Shown here: positions 1 to 7,904 of the stretch, in pieces
How the letters are laid out: each line of letters begins with the position of its first letter
Position numbering within the stretch: position 1 is the stretch's first letter
From: an uncultured Rhodobiaceae bacterium
Lineage (GTDB): Archaea > Thermoplasmatota > Poseidoniia > Poseidoniales > Poseidoniaceae
Assembly (NCBI GenBank): GCA_937911445.1
Contig: CALDQY010000007.1
Span: 1 to 18,443 of the forward strand
Direction of reading: 5' to 3'
Length of the DNA stretch: 18,443 bases
Notes under the pieces: generated by a model
Seen by the model: only the letters and a program-made list of their open reading frames with translations
What the model was told of the DNA's origin: nothing
Database searches by the model: none
Position numbers and translations under genes: made by a program

Positions 1-3000
1 CAACTGATCTCGACGGTTCTGGACAAATCGTTGCAGTTGCAGATTCAGGCCTTGACGAGGATCACGGAGATTTCGGAACTCGAGTTGTTGGGAATTACGA
101 CGTGATTGGCGATGGTTCAACAGCGGACAGACACTCAGGCCATGGCACCCACGTTGCATGCACCGTTCTCGGTGATGGAAGCAAGGGTGGCTATGCAGGT
201 GTTGCACCAGATGCAGAATTGTACTTCCAAGCTATGGAGAACGACAACACTGGGAACTTTGTTTCACCTTCCCTGAATTATCTCCTCAATACAGCGTACA
301 ATGCAGGTGCGCGGATTCACACCAATTCCTGGGGTTCCTCTGCGACTTCAACACAAGGTGAGTACACCTCAGAAGCTGAAGCCGTCGATGATCGTTCGTT
401 CAATTACGATAAAGTCAGCAATGGACAGGAGGGATTGACCATTCTTTTCGCTGCTGGTAACGACGGGCCAAACCCAGGAACGGTTGGCTCGCCTTCGACT
501 GCAAAGAACGTGGTAACCGTTGGAAATCATCAGGCTCGATATTCCGGTGCCCCTGACAATCTCATGTCAGGCTCATCCCGTGGACCTACGGATGATGGAC
601 GCATCAAACCGGACATTATCGCCCCTGGAGGGTACGTCCGTTCGTGTCGAGCACAAGAGGCACAAGACACTGGTGGTTCAAGTTGGCAATCGACATGGTA
701 TCTCGAGTACACAGGAACGTCGATGGCCACTCCAAACGCCGCAGGTGCTGCGACACTCATTCGAGAATATCTCATCGAAATTGCTCAGCGACCTTCGCCT
801 CAAGGCGCTTTGGTCAAAGCACTCCTCGTTCTTGGCGCACAAGACATCAACTCTCGAGACATCCCAAACAACGACGAAGGATGGGGCCGTGTCAATCTCA
901 AGGAGACACTCGCACCTTCGCAAGGGAGAGGCATATGGGTCGATGACCGGTCTGTCCTGACCAGTTCTGGAACATCGAAATCGTACGTTTTCAATGTCAC
1001 CTATGCGAATTCACAGCTGAAAACAGTCCTTGCTTGGTCCGATTATCGAGGGAGCCGTTTCGCAAGCAAAGCCTTGGTGAACGATCTTGATCTCGAAGTC
1101 GAATCTCCCGATGGTACCGTCTATCTCGGAAACGATTTCGCCAACGGACGTTCAACTACAGGGGGAACCAAAGACGATCTCAACAATCTTGAGGTGGTTC
1201 TCATCGATATGGCGATGAAAGGGATATGGACGGTTCGGGTCAAGGATGCGTATCATGCAGGCAGTGGCCCACAACCATTCGCTATTGCCGTCTCTGGACA
1301 AGGTGTGAACGACCTTCGTCCAGACCCGCAAGTTGTTCCTGATTCGATGCAATTGAACGTCACAATTCCTCAAGTTGGTGATCAGGTTCGATTGACAACA
1401 AACGTGTTCAATGCTGGAAACATCAAGGCAGAATCTGTTGATCTCGCTTTCCATGTGAACGGGGTCGAACTCGACCGAAAGACCCTCGACATCAATCCAG
1501 GCGCAAGCCGACAATCGACATGGTATTGGACGCCCCAACAATCTGGAGCGACCACGCTCGAACTGGTGATCGATCCTGATGATGTCATTGATGAAATCCA
1601 AGAGAACAATAACGTATTGACACGTATCGTTGATGTGACCGCACCTGGCGTCAAAGTGACAGTTGATGTTGAAGAACGCCAAGTGCAATATGCAACGCAA
1701 ACCACGACGAGTTGGAATTTGACATTAGAGAACACGGCTCTGCTTGAAACCAATGCTTCCATCGATGCGCTTGGCGTTTACCTTGACTCGAGTGGAGTCG
1801 AAGTGCCATGGTATCTTGGCATGACCGCCTCGAACTTCTCGCTTCAAGGCAAAGGTAAGGCAGATGTTTCCCTAACAATCGTCTATCCTGAAGCACCTGA
1901 ACCGGGCCTCTATCGTATTGATGTGGTTGGCCTTGATGTTGATAACGGAATCTCATACCCTCTCTCACTTTACCTTGATGTCCTCAACATACCTGAGTTT
2001 CGAATCGAATACGATTACTCGATTGTGCCCGTCCATCCAGTCGATTCAACAAATCTCACCATCCGTGTGTACAACGATGGAAACACAGAGATTGGATACG
2101 ATTTGTTCCTTCAAGCACCCTCAGGTTGGAGTGCTGGATTCTCGGACTTGAGCAACGATCCTGGGGCAACCTCCGGTTCAACAGGCTTGATTCCAAAGAA
2201 CGGACAAATGGACGTTGGTATGCAGTTTGTCCCGCCGCAGGTATCGACAGCAGCAGGGGCTCAACGCATCGTCACATTGACTGCAATCTCGCAAACGGAA
2301 CCATCGCAAACGTGGGAATTCGACATTCCACTGGAAGTCTTGGAAGTGCGGGAAGTTGAATTGCTCCTTGAGTCAAACATCGGTACACCCCGTCCGGATG
2401 CATTGCTGAATCTTCTTTTCACAATCGAAAACAGAGGCAACGTCGACATGACGCTTGTACCAACGCTTTCCCTGCCAACAGGATGGTCATCACAGACATC
2501 CCTTCAACCGATTGAAATGGATTGGACGGAACAATCGAAGAACATCCTGATTTCCATCAAAGGCAACGGAAATGCGCTTTCTGGTGACATCCAACTCAAC
2601 CTTGATGTTGGCGTTCAGAGATTCACATGGCTAGGCGAAATCAACGTCCTTGAACTTCCACAACCGTCTCTGACCTTTTCTGAGCTTCAATTCGAAGATG
2701 GCCGTACCTTCGATCATCCATTTGGACCCGGGTCTCACCCTGCAGGTCAAGAGATGACGTTCACATGGCTCTTGGTGAACGAAGCGGATGTTCCATGGAG
2801 CCCTGAAATATCGACATCGCTCTCACAAGGAATCTTTGGCGAGTGTCTCGATGTTGGAGTCGTTACCGATGAAAACGTCGTTCCCGTCGTATGTTCCATC
2901 ATTCTTCCACTTACGCTTGAGGTAGCTTCACAACCGACGTTTTCGTTCACACTCTCCGATGGCGATGTTTCACTGACAGAGGGAACGAGCATGCTTGTTG

Positions 3001-3635
3001 CTGAGCAGCGAAGCGTGGATTGGGAAGTCACAGGCCTCCCATCGCTTGATGCAACTGGTTCAGGAACCATTCAGGTCCGCGTTATCAACACAGGAAATAT
3101 CGCTCTCTCTCACCAGTTGACGCTTGAAACATCGAAGGGTCTGGATGCAGTGATTGTTGGCGAGGATATTGTCAATGCCGTTGCTGGTGATTCTCAACAA
3201 TTCACCGTACAACTATCCGGCACAAGTACAGGAACACAGCAATTGACGTTCACGTTGGATGGTGTCCAAGCCGTGGATTCGTCAACATCCTCGGTTAACA
3301 TTGACGTGACTGCATCGTTCGAAGGAAAGGATGCTGGAAGCAACACAGTTCTGTTTGTCGGAGCCGGTGTTGCAGTAATTGTCGGTCTTCTTGCCGTTCT
3401 TCTGATCCTCCGTGGGAAGAGTGCTGCTAGGAAGCAAGACGTCGCCCCGACGATGGCAGCCCCAGTCCAGCAACAACAATCAGTAACATGTTGGTCCTGC
3501 CGTGGCCCAATCCTTGGCCCAATGCGAGGTTGTCCAGGTTGTGGTGCCAGATATCATGTCGATGCTCCGACGTGCCAATCGGTTGAGAAATGTGCCAACT
3601 GTGGAGCTTCTGCTGAACAGTTTGTTATGGCTTGA
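1..3635 (+). CDS. Subtilisin-family (S8) surface protease, 5' truncated, membrane-anchored with a Cys-rich tail
   Basis: Secreted serine endopeptidase expected to act at the cell surface. The reading frame is open from base 3, so the true start lies upstream of the window; the GTG at 102 is inside the catalytic domain. Triad: Asp at 42-44 (VADSGLD), His at 141-143 (SGHGTHVA), Ser at 720-722 (GTSMATP). The oxyanion Asn is in AAGNDGP (residue 120 counted from base 102). A beta-sandwich ending near GIWTVRV (about residues 280-400) follows, then a CARDB domain (about 405-510, with DEIQENNN) and several further Ig-like/NEW3-like modules. A single membrane helix lies at about 3345-3413, followed by a basic KSAARK stop-transfer. 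The C-terminal tail has a C-x2-C-x10-C-x2-C-x4-H-x5-C-x5-C-x2-C pattern (3489-3602). Family identity is secure. Substrate is unknown, though the surface protein 65 bases downstream is an obvious neighbour to consider. Confidence 0.93.
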   Translation, partial: TDLDGSGQIVAVADSGLDEDHGDFGTRVVGNYDVIGDGSTADRHSGHGTHVACTVLGDGSKGGYAGVAPDAELYFQAMENDNTGNFVSPSLNYLLNTAYNAGARIHTNSWGSSATSTQGEYTSEAEAVDDRSFNYDKVSNGQEGLTILFAAGNDGPNPGTVGSPSTAKNVVTVGNHQARYSGAPDNLMSGSSRGPTDDGRIKPDIIAPGGYVRSCRAQEAQDTGGSSWQSTWYLEYTGTSMATPNAAGAATLIREYLIEIAQRPSPQGALVKALLVLGAQDINSRDIPNNDEGWGRVNLKETLAPSQGRGIWVDDRSVLTSSGTSKSYVFNVTYANSQLKTVLAWSDYRGSRFASKALVNDLDLEVESPDGTVYLGNDFANGRSTTGGTKDDLNNLEVVLIDMAMKGIWTVRVKDAYHAGSGPQPFAIAVSGQGVNDLRPDPQVVPDSMQLNVTIPQVGDQVRLTTNVFNAGNIKAESVDLAFHVNGVELDRKTLDINPGASRQSTWYWTPQQSGATTLELVIDPDDVIDEIQENNNVLTRIVDVTAPGVKVTVDVEERQVQYATQTTTSWNLTLENTALLETNASIDALGVYLDSSGVEVPWYLGMTASNFSLQGKGKADVSLTIVYPEAPEPGLYRIDVVGLDVDNGISYPLSLYLDVLNIPEFRIEYDYSIVPVHPVDSTNLTIRVYNDGNTEIGYDLFLQAPSGWSAGFSDLSNDPGATSGSTGLIPKNGQMDVGMQFVPPQVSTAAGAQRIVTLTAISQTEPSQTWEFDIPLEVLEVREVELLLESNIGTPRPDALLNLLFTIENRGNVDMTLVPTLSLPTGWSSQTSLQPIEMDWTEQSKNILISIKGNGNALSGDIQLNLDVGVQRFTWLGEINVLELPQPSLTFSELQFEDGRTFDHPFGPGSHPAGQEMTFTWLLVNEADVPWSPEISTSLSQGIFGECLDVGVVTDENVVPVVCSIILPLTLEVASQPTFSFTLSDGDVSLTEGTSMLVAEQRSVDWEVTGLPSLDATGSGTIQVRVINTGNIALSHQLTLETSKGLDAVIVGEDIVNAVAGDSQQFTVQLSGTSTGTQQLTFTLDGVQAVDSSTSSVNIDVTASFEGKDAGSNTVLFVGAGVAVIVGLLAVLLILRGKSAARKQDVAPTMAAPVQQQQSVTCWSCRGPILGPMRGCPGCGARYHVDAPTCQSVEKCANCGASAEQFVMA

Positions 3636-3687
3636 TTCGTGAACAACAAAGGACATCCTTTTGATAGGTCAACATCTCCCGCTGAAT

Positions 3688-3694
3688 AGGAGGG
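3688..3694 (+). promoter_or_regulatory. Shine-Dalgarno for the 954-aa surface protein
   Basis: AGGAGGG ends six bases before the ATG at 3701 and fixes that start. The 65-base gap to the upstream protease also holds a weak AT-rich TTTTGATA stretch at about 3659-3666 that could be a TATA element, but it is not convincing. The two genes may be co-transcribed. Confidence 0.75.
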
Positions 3695-3700
3695 TTCACA

Positions 3701-6565
3701 ATGAAGACGTTGAATCAAGAGAAGCGACTTGCAGTATTCTTGATTTCATTGATGGTTTTCTCCATGTTGCCACTCGTTGCTCCAATCGTTTCAGCTGATG
3801 GGGCAAGGGATGCTAGCATCCAAGTAACGGTCTCACCAACGGCTCAGACGATCAATCCCGGTGAAGCAGGTGAGTACACGGTTCGAGTCTACAATTCCGG
3901 CTCGAATCCCGTTACGGTTCAATTGAGTACTGCGCAAGGACAGGAACAGGATTGTAGTGCGTACAGTTCAACTATAACGCAAATTACTGGTGCCATTGAT
4001 GCGGGATCCTATGAGGAAGCGACAATGAACGTGACGCTGGCACAAAACGCTGAGGGTTCCTGCGAAACCACCGTCACTGCAAATGCCCAGGATTCACCAG
4101 AACCTCCAGACCCTCCAGGTCAGCCAGCAACGGAAACGGCTACTGTTACCAGTACAGCGGGTGATGGATCTGGTAACGCCCTGTTTGGCGTCGATTTGTC
4201 CATGGTCACATCAAGCAGAACATGGGGCGGAGAGGAAACAACTGAGTGGATACTCGTCGTTGAGAATACAGGCCAACAACAAGCGACTGTCAACCTCGCA
4301 TTGGACGAAGACAACTCTGCCTCAGGATGTTCAGACCCAGACTCTCTTTCGCCAGAACTATCCGAATCATCCGTGACGCTGGATCCCGAGGAATCGACAG
4401 AAGTGACTGTATCGCTCGAAGTCACCAACGAACAAGAGGCCGACAAGTACTGCTGGGAGATAACAGGAACCGTATCGCAAGATCCATCCGGCAACACGAG
4501 CGATACCCAAACATTCGATATCACGGTCCCAATCCTCAAGGAATGCAGCCTTTCTCTCTCGAAAACATCGATGAATGTGGAACCCGATGGCGAGGATACG
4601 TTAACGGCGACATTCACCAACGACGGAAACTCCGATTGGACGATTCGTGCTGATGCAGCTGGACCAAAACAAGCGTGGGTATCATTTGTCGGTGGATCGA
4701 GCGGCCTTCTCCCGTACAGTGGATCGGGAACAAAGGCGTTCAGTCTGAAAGTAAGCCCCGATGATTCCGTGAACGCAGGTGAGGAGCAGACCGTTTACAT
4801 CCAAGGAAAAGACGGAACACAGGTGAAGTGCGATGCTGAATTGACCATTACAGTTGGCCAGTCGTATGGTGCAACCATTTCGATGGTTTCCTCGCAATTG
4901 AACAACATTGAGCCGGGAACATCAGCTACGACCTCGGTGACAGTCGAGAACACCGGAAACGGTGTCGACTCGTTCCGGATTTCACCATCTGCGCTACCTA
5001 GTGGGTGGACTGTTGAATTGGAAGAAACCCTTGTCACACTCGACTCAAAGCACACTCCGAACCGAAAAGAGACAGTTGATGTCACGGTAACATTGCCAGA
5101 CGACGCGCTAGCAACAGAAGTTGTGAACATTGATCTTGCCGTCGCTCCAACCAGTGGTGGAGAGCCTTACGATGAGGTAACTCTCTCTGTTTCTGTTGCA
5201 GCTGTTCACAACTTTGAGGCCGATTCAGCCGCACTCACGCAGACGGGTAAGAATGGGAACGAGGTCAAGTTCCCCTTTGCTATTGAGAACACTGGGAACG
5301 TTGAGGACAGTTTCCGACTCAGCGTCATTCAACAAACAGCATCACCATCTTGGTCCTACTTCTTTGAGGATGAGGCAGGTAATCGATTCACAGAAATTTC
5401 AGTCGATGCTCGAACTACGAAGGACTTGTTCTTCGTCGCTACAGTAACAGACAGCGATGAGTACTCCACGTTTACCGTTCGCATTACCAATAAAGGCGAT
5501 TCAAACAGCATCGACGACGATGGTGATGGCATTCCAGACAACCAGCGCGAATTGCGCTTTACAGCGTTCCTAACTACCAGAGATTACGCCATGGACGTCC
5601 GCCTCGAAGAAGGAGGCCTCGATGGCCGTACTGGCGAGTTGATCCTTGCACCAGGCGACGAGGAAACCATCGGAATGTGGATTCGTAATTTGGGCAATGG
5701 CGACGATACTGCTGTTCTAGAATTAACGGGATTGAACGGTATCGCAACCCGTACCGTTTACTCCAAAGGACTACCAATCGCCTCGAACAATGAAGTCAAC
5801 GTCCCATTCGGTTTCGGAATTTGGGATGAAAACAACAGTGCCTTCGTCTTGGATGCCTCTGGAAGCCCATACCTTGAGAACACCGAGGATGCCATGCTTT
5901 CCGAGATGTTGTTCACACTCAACCTAAGCCAAGGATACAGCGTTCGTCCTTACGAGATGTATCTCGAACTCAAGGTCGAAGTCAATCAAGCAACACTCAC
6001 TGGTGAAGGTGGTAACTTGTACATCGTTGTCACAAGTAAATCCAACGCAGCTAACCGAACAGGACAAGCGACTGTCTCCTTGAGCGTCCAGAAAATCTTC
6101 GACTTGAACATCATTGAACCTGAAACCACTTCGTTTGACCTGATTTACCCGGAAAGTTACTCTTTCACTGTACTAATTCGCAACGATGGGAACGTTGAAA
6201 CTCAAACAGAGATCTTCACGTCCGAAAATATGCGTGGGTGGAAGTTGAATCTCGAAGGTCCGTCAGATTGCGATCAAATCACACTCTCAAGCCTCGATTG
6301 CTCGCTAAAGAAAGGCGAAATCATGGAAATTACTGTGGAAATAAAACCTCCGTATGGCGCAGAATTGTCGGATACATTTGACTTCACTCTCTCAGTTCAA
6401 CCTGAGGAAATTGGGGTCATCGGCCGAGTCAACCAACAATTCGATGTGACAGGTGAGCCACAACAAGGATTCCTTGGCCTTGCAGACGATACAACCCTTG
6501 CGATGTTCGGAGGCGGATTCCTTCTCCTCGTTGGCGTTGTCTTCATCCTTAGCCGACGAAATTGA
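3701..6565 (+). CDS. Large secreted, membrane-anchored beta-sandwich repeat protein (NEW3/COG1470-like)
   Basis: Predicted extracellular structural or adhesive protein of 954 aa. A Sec-type signal peptide is clear: a basic start (KTLNQEKR), a hydrophobic core at about residues 10-30, and a likely cleavage site after SA near residue 32. The mature part is a series of Ig-like beta-sandwich modules. Recurrent N-x-G-N-type turns mark them (ENTGNGVDSF, ENTGNVEDSF, RNDGNVETQT), typical of NEW3/COG1470-type domains. Residues 604-613 (IDDDGDGIPD) resemble a thrombospondin type 3 calcium loop. A C-terminal hydrophobic helix (about 932-950) followed by SRRN anchors the protein with almost no cytoplasmic tail. 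Paired Cys residues in the N-terminal half could form disulfides. It follows the protease in the same orientation. No enzymatic motif was seen, and the exact function is unknown. Confidence 0.85.
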   Translation: MKTLNQEKRLAVFLISLMVFSMLPLVAPIVSADGARDASIQVTVSPTAQTINPGEAGEYTVRVYNSGSNPVTVQLSTAQGQEQDCSAYSSTITQITGAIDAGSYEEATMNVTLAQNAEGSCETTVTANAQDSPEPPDPPGQPATETATVTSTAGDGSGNALFGVDLSMVTSSRTWGGEETTEWILVVENTGQQQATVNLALDEDNSASGCSDPDSLSPELSESSVTLDPEESTEVTVSLEVTNEQEADKYCWEITGTVSQDPSGNTSDTQTFDITVPILKECSLSLSKTSMNVEPDGEDTLTATFTNDGNSDWTIRADAAGPKQAWVSFVGGSSGLLPYSGSGTKAFSLKVSPDDSVNAGEEQTVYIQGKDGTQVKCDAELTITVGQSYGATISMVSSQLNNIEPGTSATTSVTVENTGNGVDSFRISPSALPSGWTVELEETLVTLDSKHTPNRKETVDVTVTLPDDALATEVVNIDLAVAPTSGGEPYDEVTLSVSVAAVHNFEADSAALTQTGKNGNEVKFPFAIENTGNVEDSFRLSVIQQTASPSWSYFFEDEAGNRFTEISVDARTTKDLFFVATVTDSDEYSTFTVRITNKGDSNSIDDDGDGIPDNQRELRFTAFLTTRDYAMDVRLEEGGLDGRTGELILAPGDEETIGMWIRNLGNGDDTAVLELTGLNGIATRTVYSKGLPIASNNEVNVPFGFGIWDENNSAFVLDASGSPYLENTEDAMLSEMLFTLNLSQGYSVRPYEMYLELKVEVNQATLTGEGGNLYIVVTSKSNAANRTGQATVSLSVQKIFDLNIIEPETTSFDLIYPESYSFTVLIRNDGNVETQTEIFTSENMRGWKLNLEGPSDCDQITLSSLDCSLKKGEIMEITVEIKPPYGAELSDTFDFTLSVQPEEIGVIGRVNQQFDVTGEPQQGFLGLADDTTLAMFGGGFLLLVGVVFILSRRN

Positions 6566-6586
6566 ACTTCTGCTAAACCTAAATTC

Positions 6587-7051
6587 CTAGGATTGGGCAT
6601 TGATGTTGGAGGCGATGTTATTCAAGACGGCCTCGAGCCACTCTTCAGCATCTTCTTCATAGTCAGTATCGCAATCAAGTCGTTCATAGAATCTTGAAGA
6701 TCCTTTTTCCTCAAGCAACTGGTCCCATTGAATTCCAGCTTCGCAAAACAGATCGAAGGCAGTGTCACCAAGCGCAAGAACTGCAAAATGAGTTCCGTTT
6801 AATTCAATCTCGTCAATTTCTAGCATGGAATCGTAGAGGTCTTGTGCATTGTCAGGTTGCTCACCATCACCCCAAGTGCTGCATATGATCAAGATATACT
6901 CGTGATTCTTGATTTCATCAACCTGAATTTCATCAAGGCATGCGCATCTTGTCTCAATACCATTCAAAGATGCGATTCTTTGTGCATCCATCGCAAGGAG
7001 TTCTGAATTACCTGTTTCGGTACCAAAGCCGATGAACAAATTCTGAGACAA
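6587..7051 (-). CDS. Flavodoxin-domain protein (MioC / sulfite-reductase FMN-domain type)
   Basis: Small FMN-binding electron carrier of 154 aa, probably cytoplasmic. The phosphate-binding loop is GTETGNSE (residues 10-17). The two isoalloxazine loops are STWGDGEQPDNA (59-70) and LALGDTAFDLFCEAG (92-106). This pattern is closer to MioC and the FMN domains of sulfite/P450 reductases than to classical short-chain flavodoxins. It starts at TTG (7051-7049): the next Met is residue 21, beyond the FMN loop, and an AAGGAG lies eight bases upstream. The stop codon of the upstream Lys/Cys-rich gene abuts this start (TAATTG), implying an operon with coupled translation. It converges on the surface-protein gene with a 21-base gap that has no clear terminator hairpin. 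It could pass electrons to an unknown partner; a link to the divergent complex I operon is only positional. Confidence 0.88.
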   Translation of the reverse strand: MSQNLFIGFGTETGNSELLAMDAQRIASLNGIETRCACLDEIQVDEIKNHEYILIICSTWGDGEQPDNAQDLYDSMLEIDEIELNGTHFAVLALGDTAFDLFCEAGIQWDQLLEEKGSSRFYERLDCDTDYEEDAEEWLEAVLNNIASNINAQS

Positions 7052-7285
7052 TTAAGCAACTCCTTTGCTTCTTTTTGGACATCGGCTGCAGAATTTTTTC
7101 TTCTTCTTATATTTCTTACAGCACTTTGATTTCAATTCAACTTGCTTAACGAGGTCTGCCTTGATTATATTTTTTTTACAGATATTATTGCATCCAAAGC
7201 AATCTTTCTTCTCACTGGTTTCATGCACAATCGTCATGCCGTTAACCAAGAGTTCGAGGGTCATCTTACCGTTTACGTCGCTCAT
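7052..7285 (-). CDS. Small Lys/Cys-rich protein, probable metal-binding, unknown function
   Basis: A 77-aa product if it starts at the ATG at 7285; the frame extends upstream to an ATG at 7342 (96 aa). The shorter form is preferred because the extra 19 codons run through the likely promoter and a repeat. The N-terminal half (KMTLELLVNGMTIVHE) looks like a short beta/alpha segment. The C-terminal half has DCFGCNNIC, then KCCKKYKKKKKFCSRCP. The CC-x-K-Y-x-K-x-K-x-C-x2-CP arrangement resembles a motif I recall from small uncharacterised marine prokaryotic proteins; this is recollection, not a search result. Seven to eight closely spaced Cys suggest zinc or Fe-S binding, and the lysines suggest nucleic-acid or acidic-partner contact. 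It sits directly upstream of the flavodoxin, whose SD is inside this gene. No good SD precedes either candidate start. Confidence 0.6.
   Translation of the reverse strand: MSDVNGKMTLELLVNGMTIVHETSEKKDCFGCNNICKKNIIKADLVKQVELKSKCCKKYKKKKKFCSRCPKRSKGVA
7060..7065 (-). promoter_or_regulatory. Shine-Dalgarno deciding the TTG start of the flavodoxin gene
   Basis: AAGGAG on the minus strand, eight bases before the TTG at 7051. It lies inside the last codons of the upstream Lys/Cys-rich gene, so ribosomes ending there are placed at the flavodoxin start. Confidence 0.7.
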
Positions 7286-7429
7286 GTGGCTGACTAGTTT
7301 AGGGACACCTAAAATGTTTAGGGTGCCCAAAACTATAATCAAGGGTTCTGTGGGCAGACTGGGAACGCTTATGGAGGGTATTCAAGTCGGTTTATTCAGA
7401 GAGCGGATGCTTTCTTGAGGCGATGACAA
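7286..7429. promoter_or_regulatory. Divergent control region between the flavodoxin operon and the nuo operon
   Basis: About 145 bases between divergent genes. AACTATAAT at about 7331-7339 is the best TATA-like element; it could serve the minus-strand operon (TTATAG on that strand), or less clearly the plus strand. A second AT-rich stretch, GTTTATTC at about 7390-7397, is closer to nuoA. GTTTAGGG occurs twice in direct orientation, at 7297-7304 and 7316-7323, 19 bases apart. The flanking GGGACACC and GGGTGCCC also form an imperfect inverted repeat. Together these could be an operator for one or both operons. TGAGGCGA (7416-7423) provides the ribosome binding site of nuoA. Element assignments are weak; only the repeats are seen directly. 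Confidence 0.4.
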
Positions 7430-7894
7430 ATGGTCGATACTGGTTCAGTTCCGAGCGCCTATCTTTCAATTGCATTCTTGGCCATTGTTGGTATTCTCAT
7501 GCCCCTTACAAATTTCATCATGTCATGGGCACTTCGTCCACGGACGGACCCTTCAAGACCGCATATCACAAGGTCTTACCTTTTGGAAGGATACGAGCGA
7601 GATCACAGCCTCTACCCCCGCCGTCTCTCAACCTTTGAATGTGGAAGCGAGCCGATCGGTGACGCAATGATTCAATTCCACTTCCAGTACTACTGGTACG
7701 CAATCATCTTCCTCGTCTTCGACGTCGCATTCATGTTCCTCGTACTCGGCGGCATGGTGACTGCTGAGGAGACAAAACTCGGCGGAGACATCGCTAAAGC
7801 AGAAGCAGGACTTGCCATCATTGCAGTCTTCTTCACCATCATGTCTCTCGGCGTTTGGTACGTATTCCGCAAGCGAGGTCGAATCTACATCTGA
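7430..7894 (+). CDS. nuoA: Complex I subunit A (NuoA/ND3)
   Basis: Membrane subunit at the junction of the quinone module and the membrane arm, 154 aa. Three hydrophobic helices lie at about residues 10-33, 86-110 and 126-146. The signature TFECGSEPIGDA (68-79), including the loop Cys71, is intact; this loop contacts the quinone site in ND3. In helix 2 the usual FDVE motif reads FDVA (97-100), so the conserved acidic residue, equivalent to E. coli Glu81, is missing. The loop after helix 1 (about 34-66) is rather long and charged. The start at 7430 is supported by TGAGGCGA six bases upstream. It is the first gene of the nuo operon; its stop TGA begins the SD of nuoB. Confidence 0.95.
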   Translation: MVDTGSVPSAYLSIAFLAIVGILMPLTNFIMSWALRPRTDPSRPHITRSYLLEGYERDHSLYPRRLSTFECGSEPIGDAMIQFHFQYYWYAIIFLVFDVAFMFLVLGGMVTAEETKLGGDIAKAEAGLAIIAVFFTIMSLGVWYVFRKRGRIYI

Positions 7895-7899
7895 GGTGA
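7892..7899 (+). promoter_or_regulatory. nuoA stop fused to nuoB Shine-Dalgarno
   Basis: TGAGGTGA: the TGA ends nuoA and the same bases supply the SD five bases before the nuoB ATG at 7905. This selects 7905 over an in-frame ATG at 7812 inside nuoA. Confidence 0.75.
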
Positions 7900-7904
7900 A
7901 TCAC

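Noticed and set aside
6470..6565. C-terminal sorting signal (archaeosortase PGF-CTERM type) on the 954-aa surface protein.
   Set aside because: There is a hydrophobic helix followed by SRRN, but no PGF or similar tripeptide before it; an ordinary membrane anchor is simpler.
6566..6586. Intrinsic terminator between the convergent surface-protein and flavodoxin genes.
   Set aside because: The 21-base gap contains no stable stem-loop followed by a T-run on either strand; only a short CCTAGG palindrome near the flavodoxin stop was seen.
7065..7418. A 117-codon plus-strand ORF rich in Phe/Leu just upstream of nuoA.
   Set aside because: Most of it is antisense to the Lys-rich small protein gene (Lys codons read as Phe/Leu), no SD precedes it, and the minus-strand frame has a motif and an internal SD for the flavodoxin. 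Only its last 15 codons are kept as a weak leader-peptide idea.
7812..7904. Longer N-terminus for NuoB starting at the ATG at 7812.
   Set aside because: It would overlap nuoA by about 80 bases and add non-homologous residues; the TGAGGTGA at 7892 clearly places the start at 7905.
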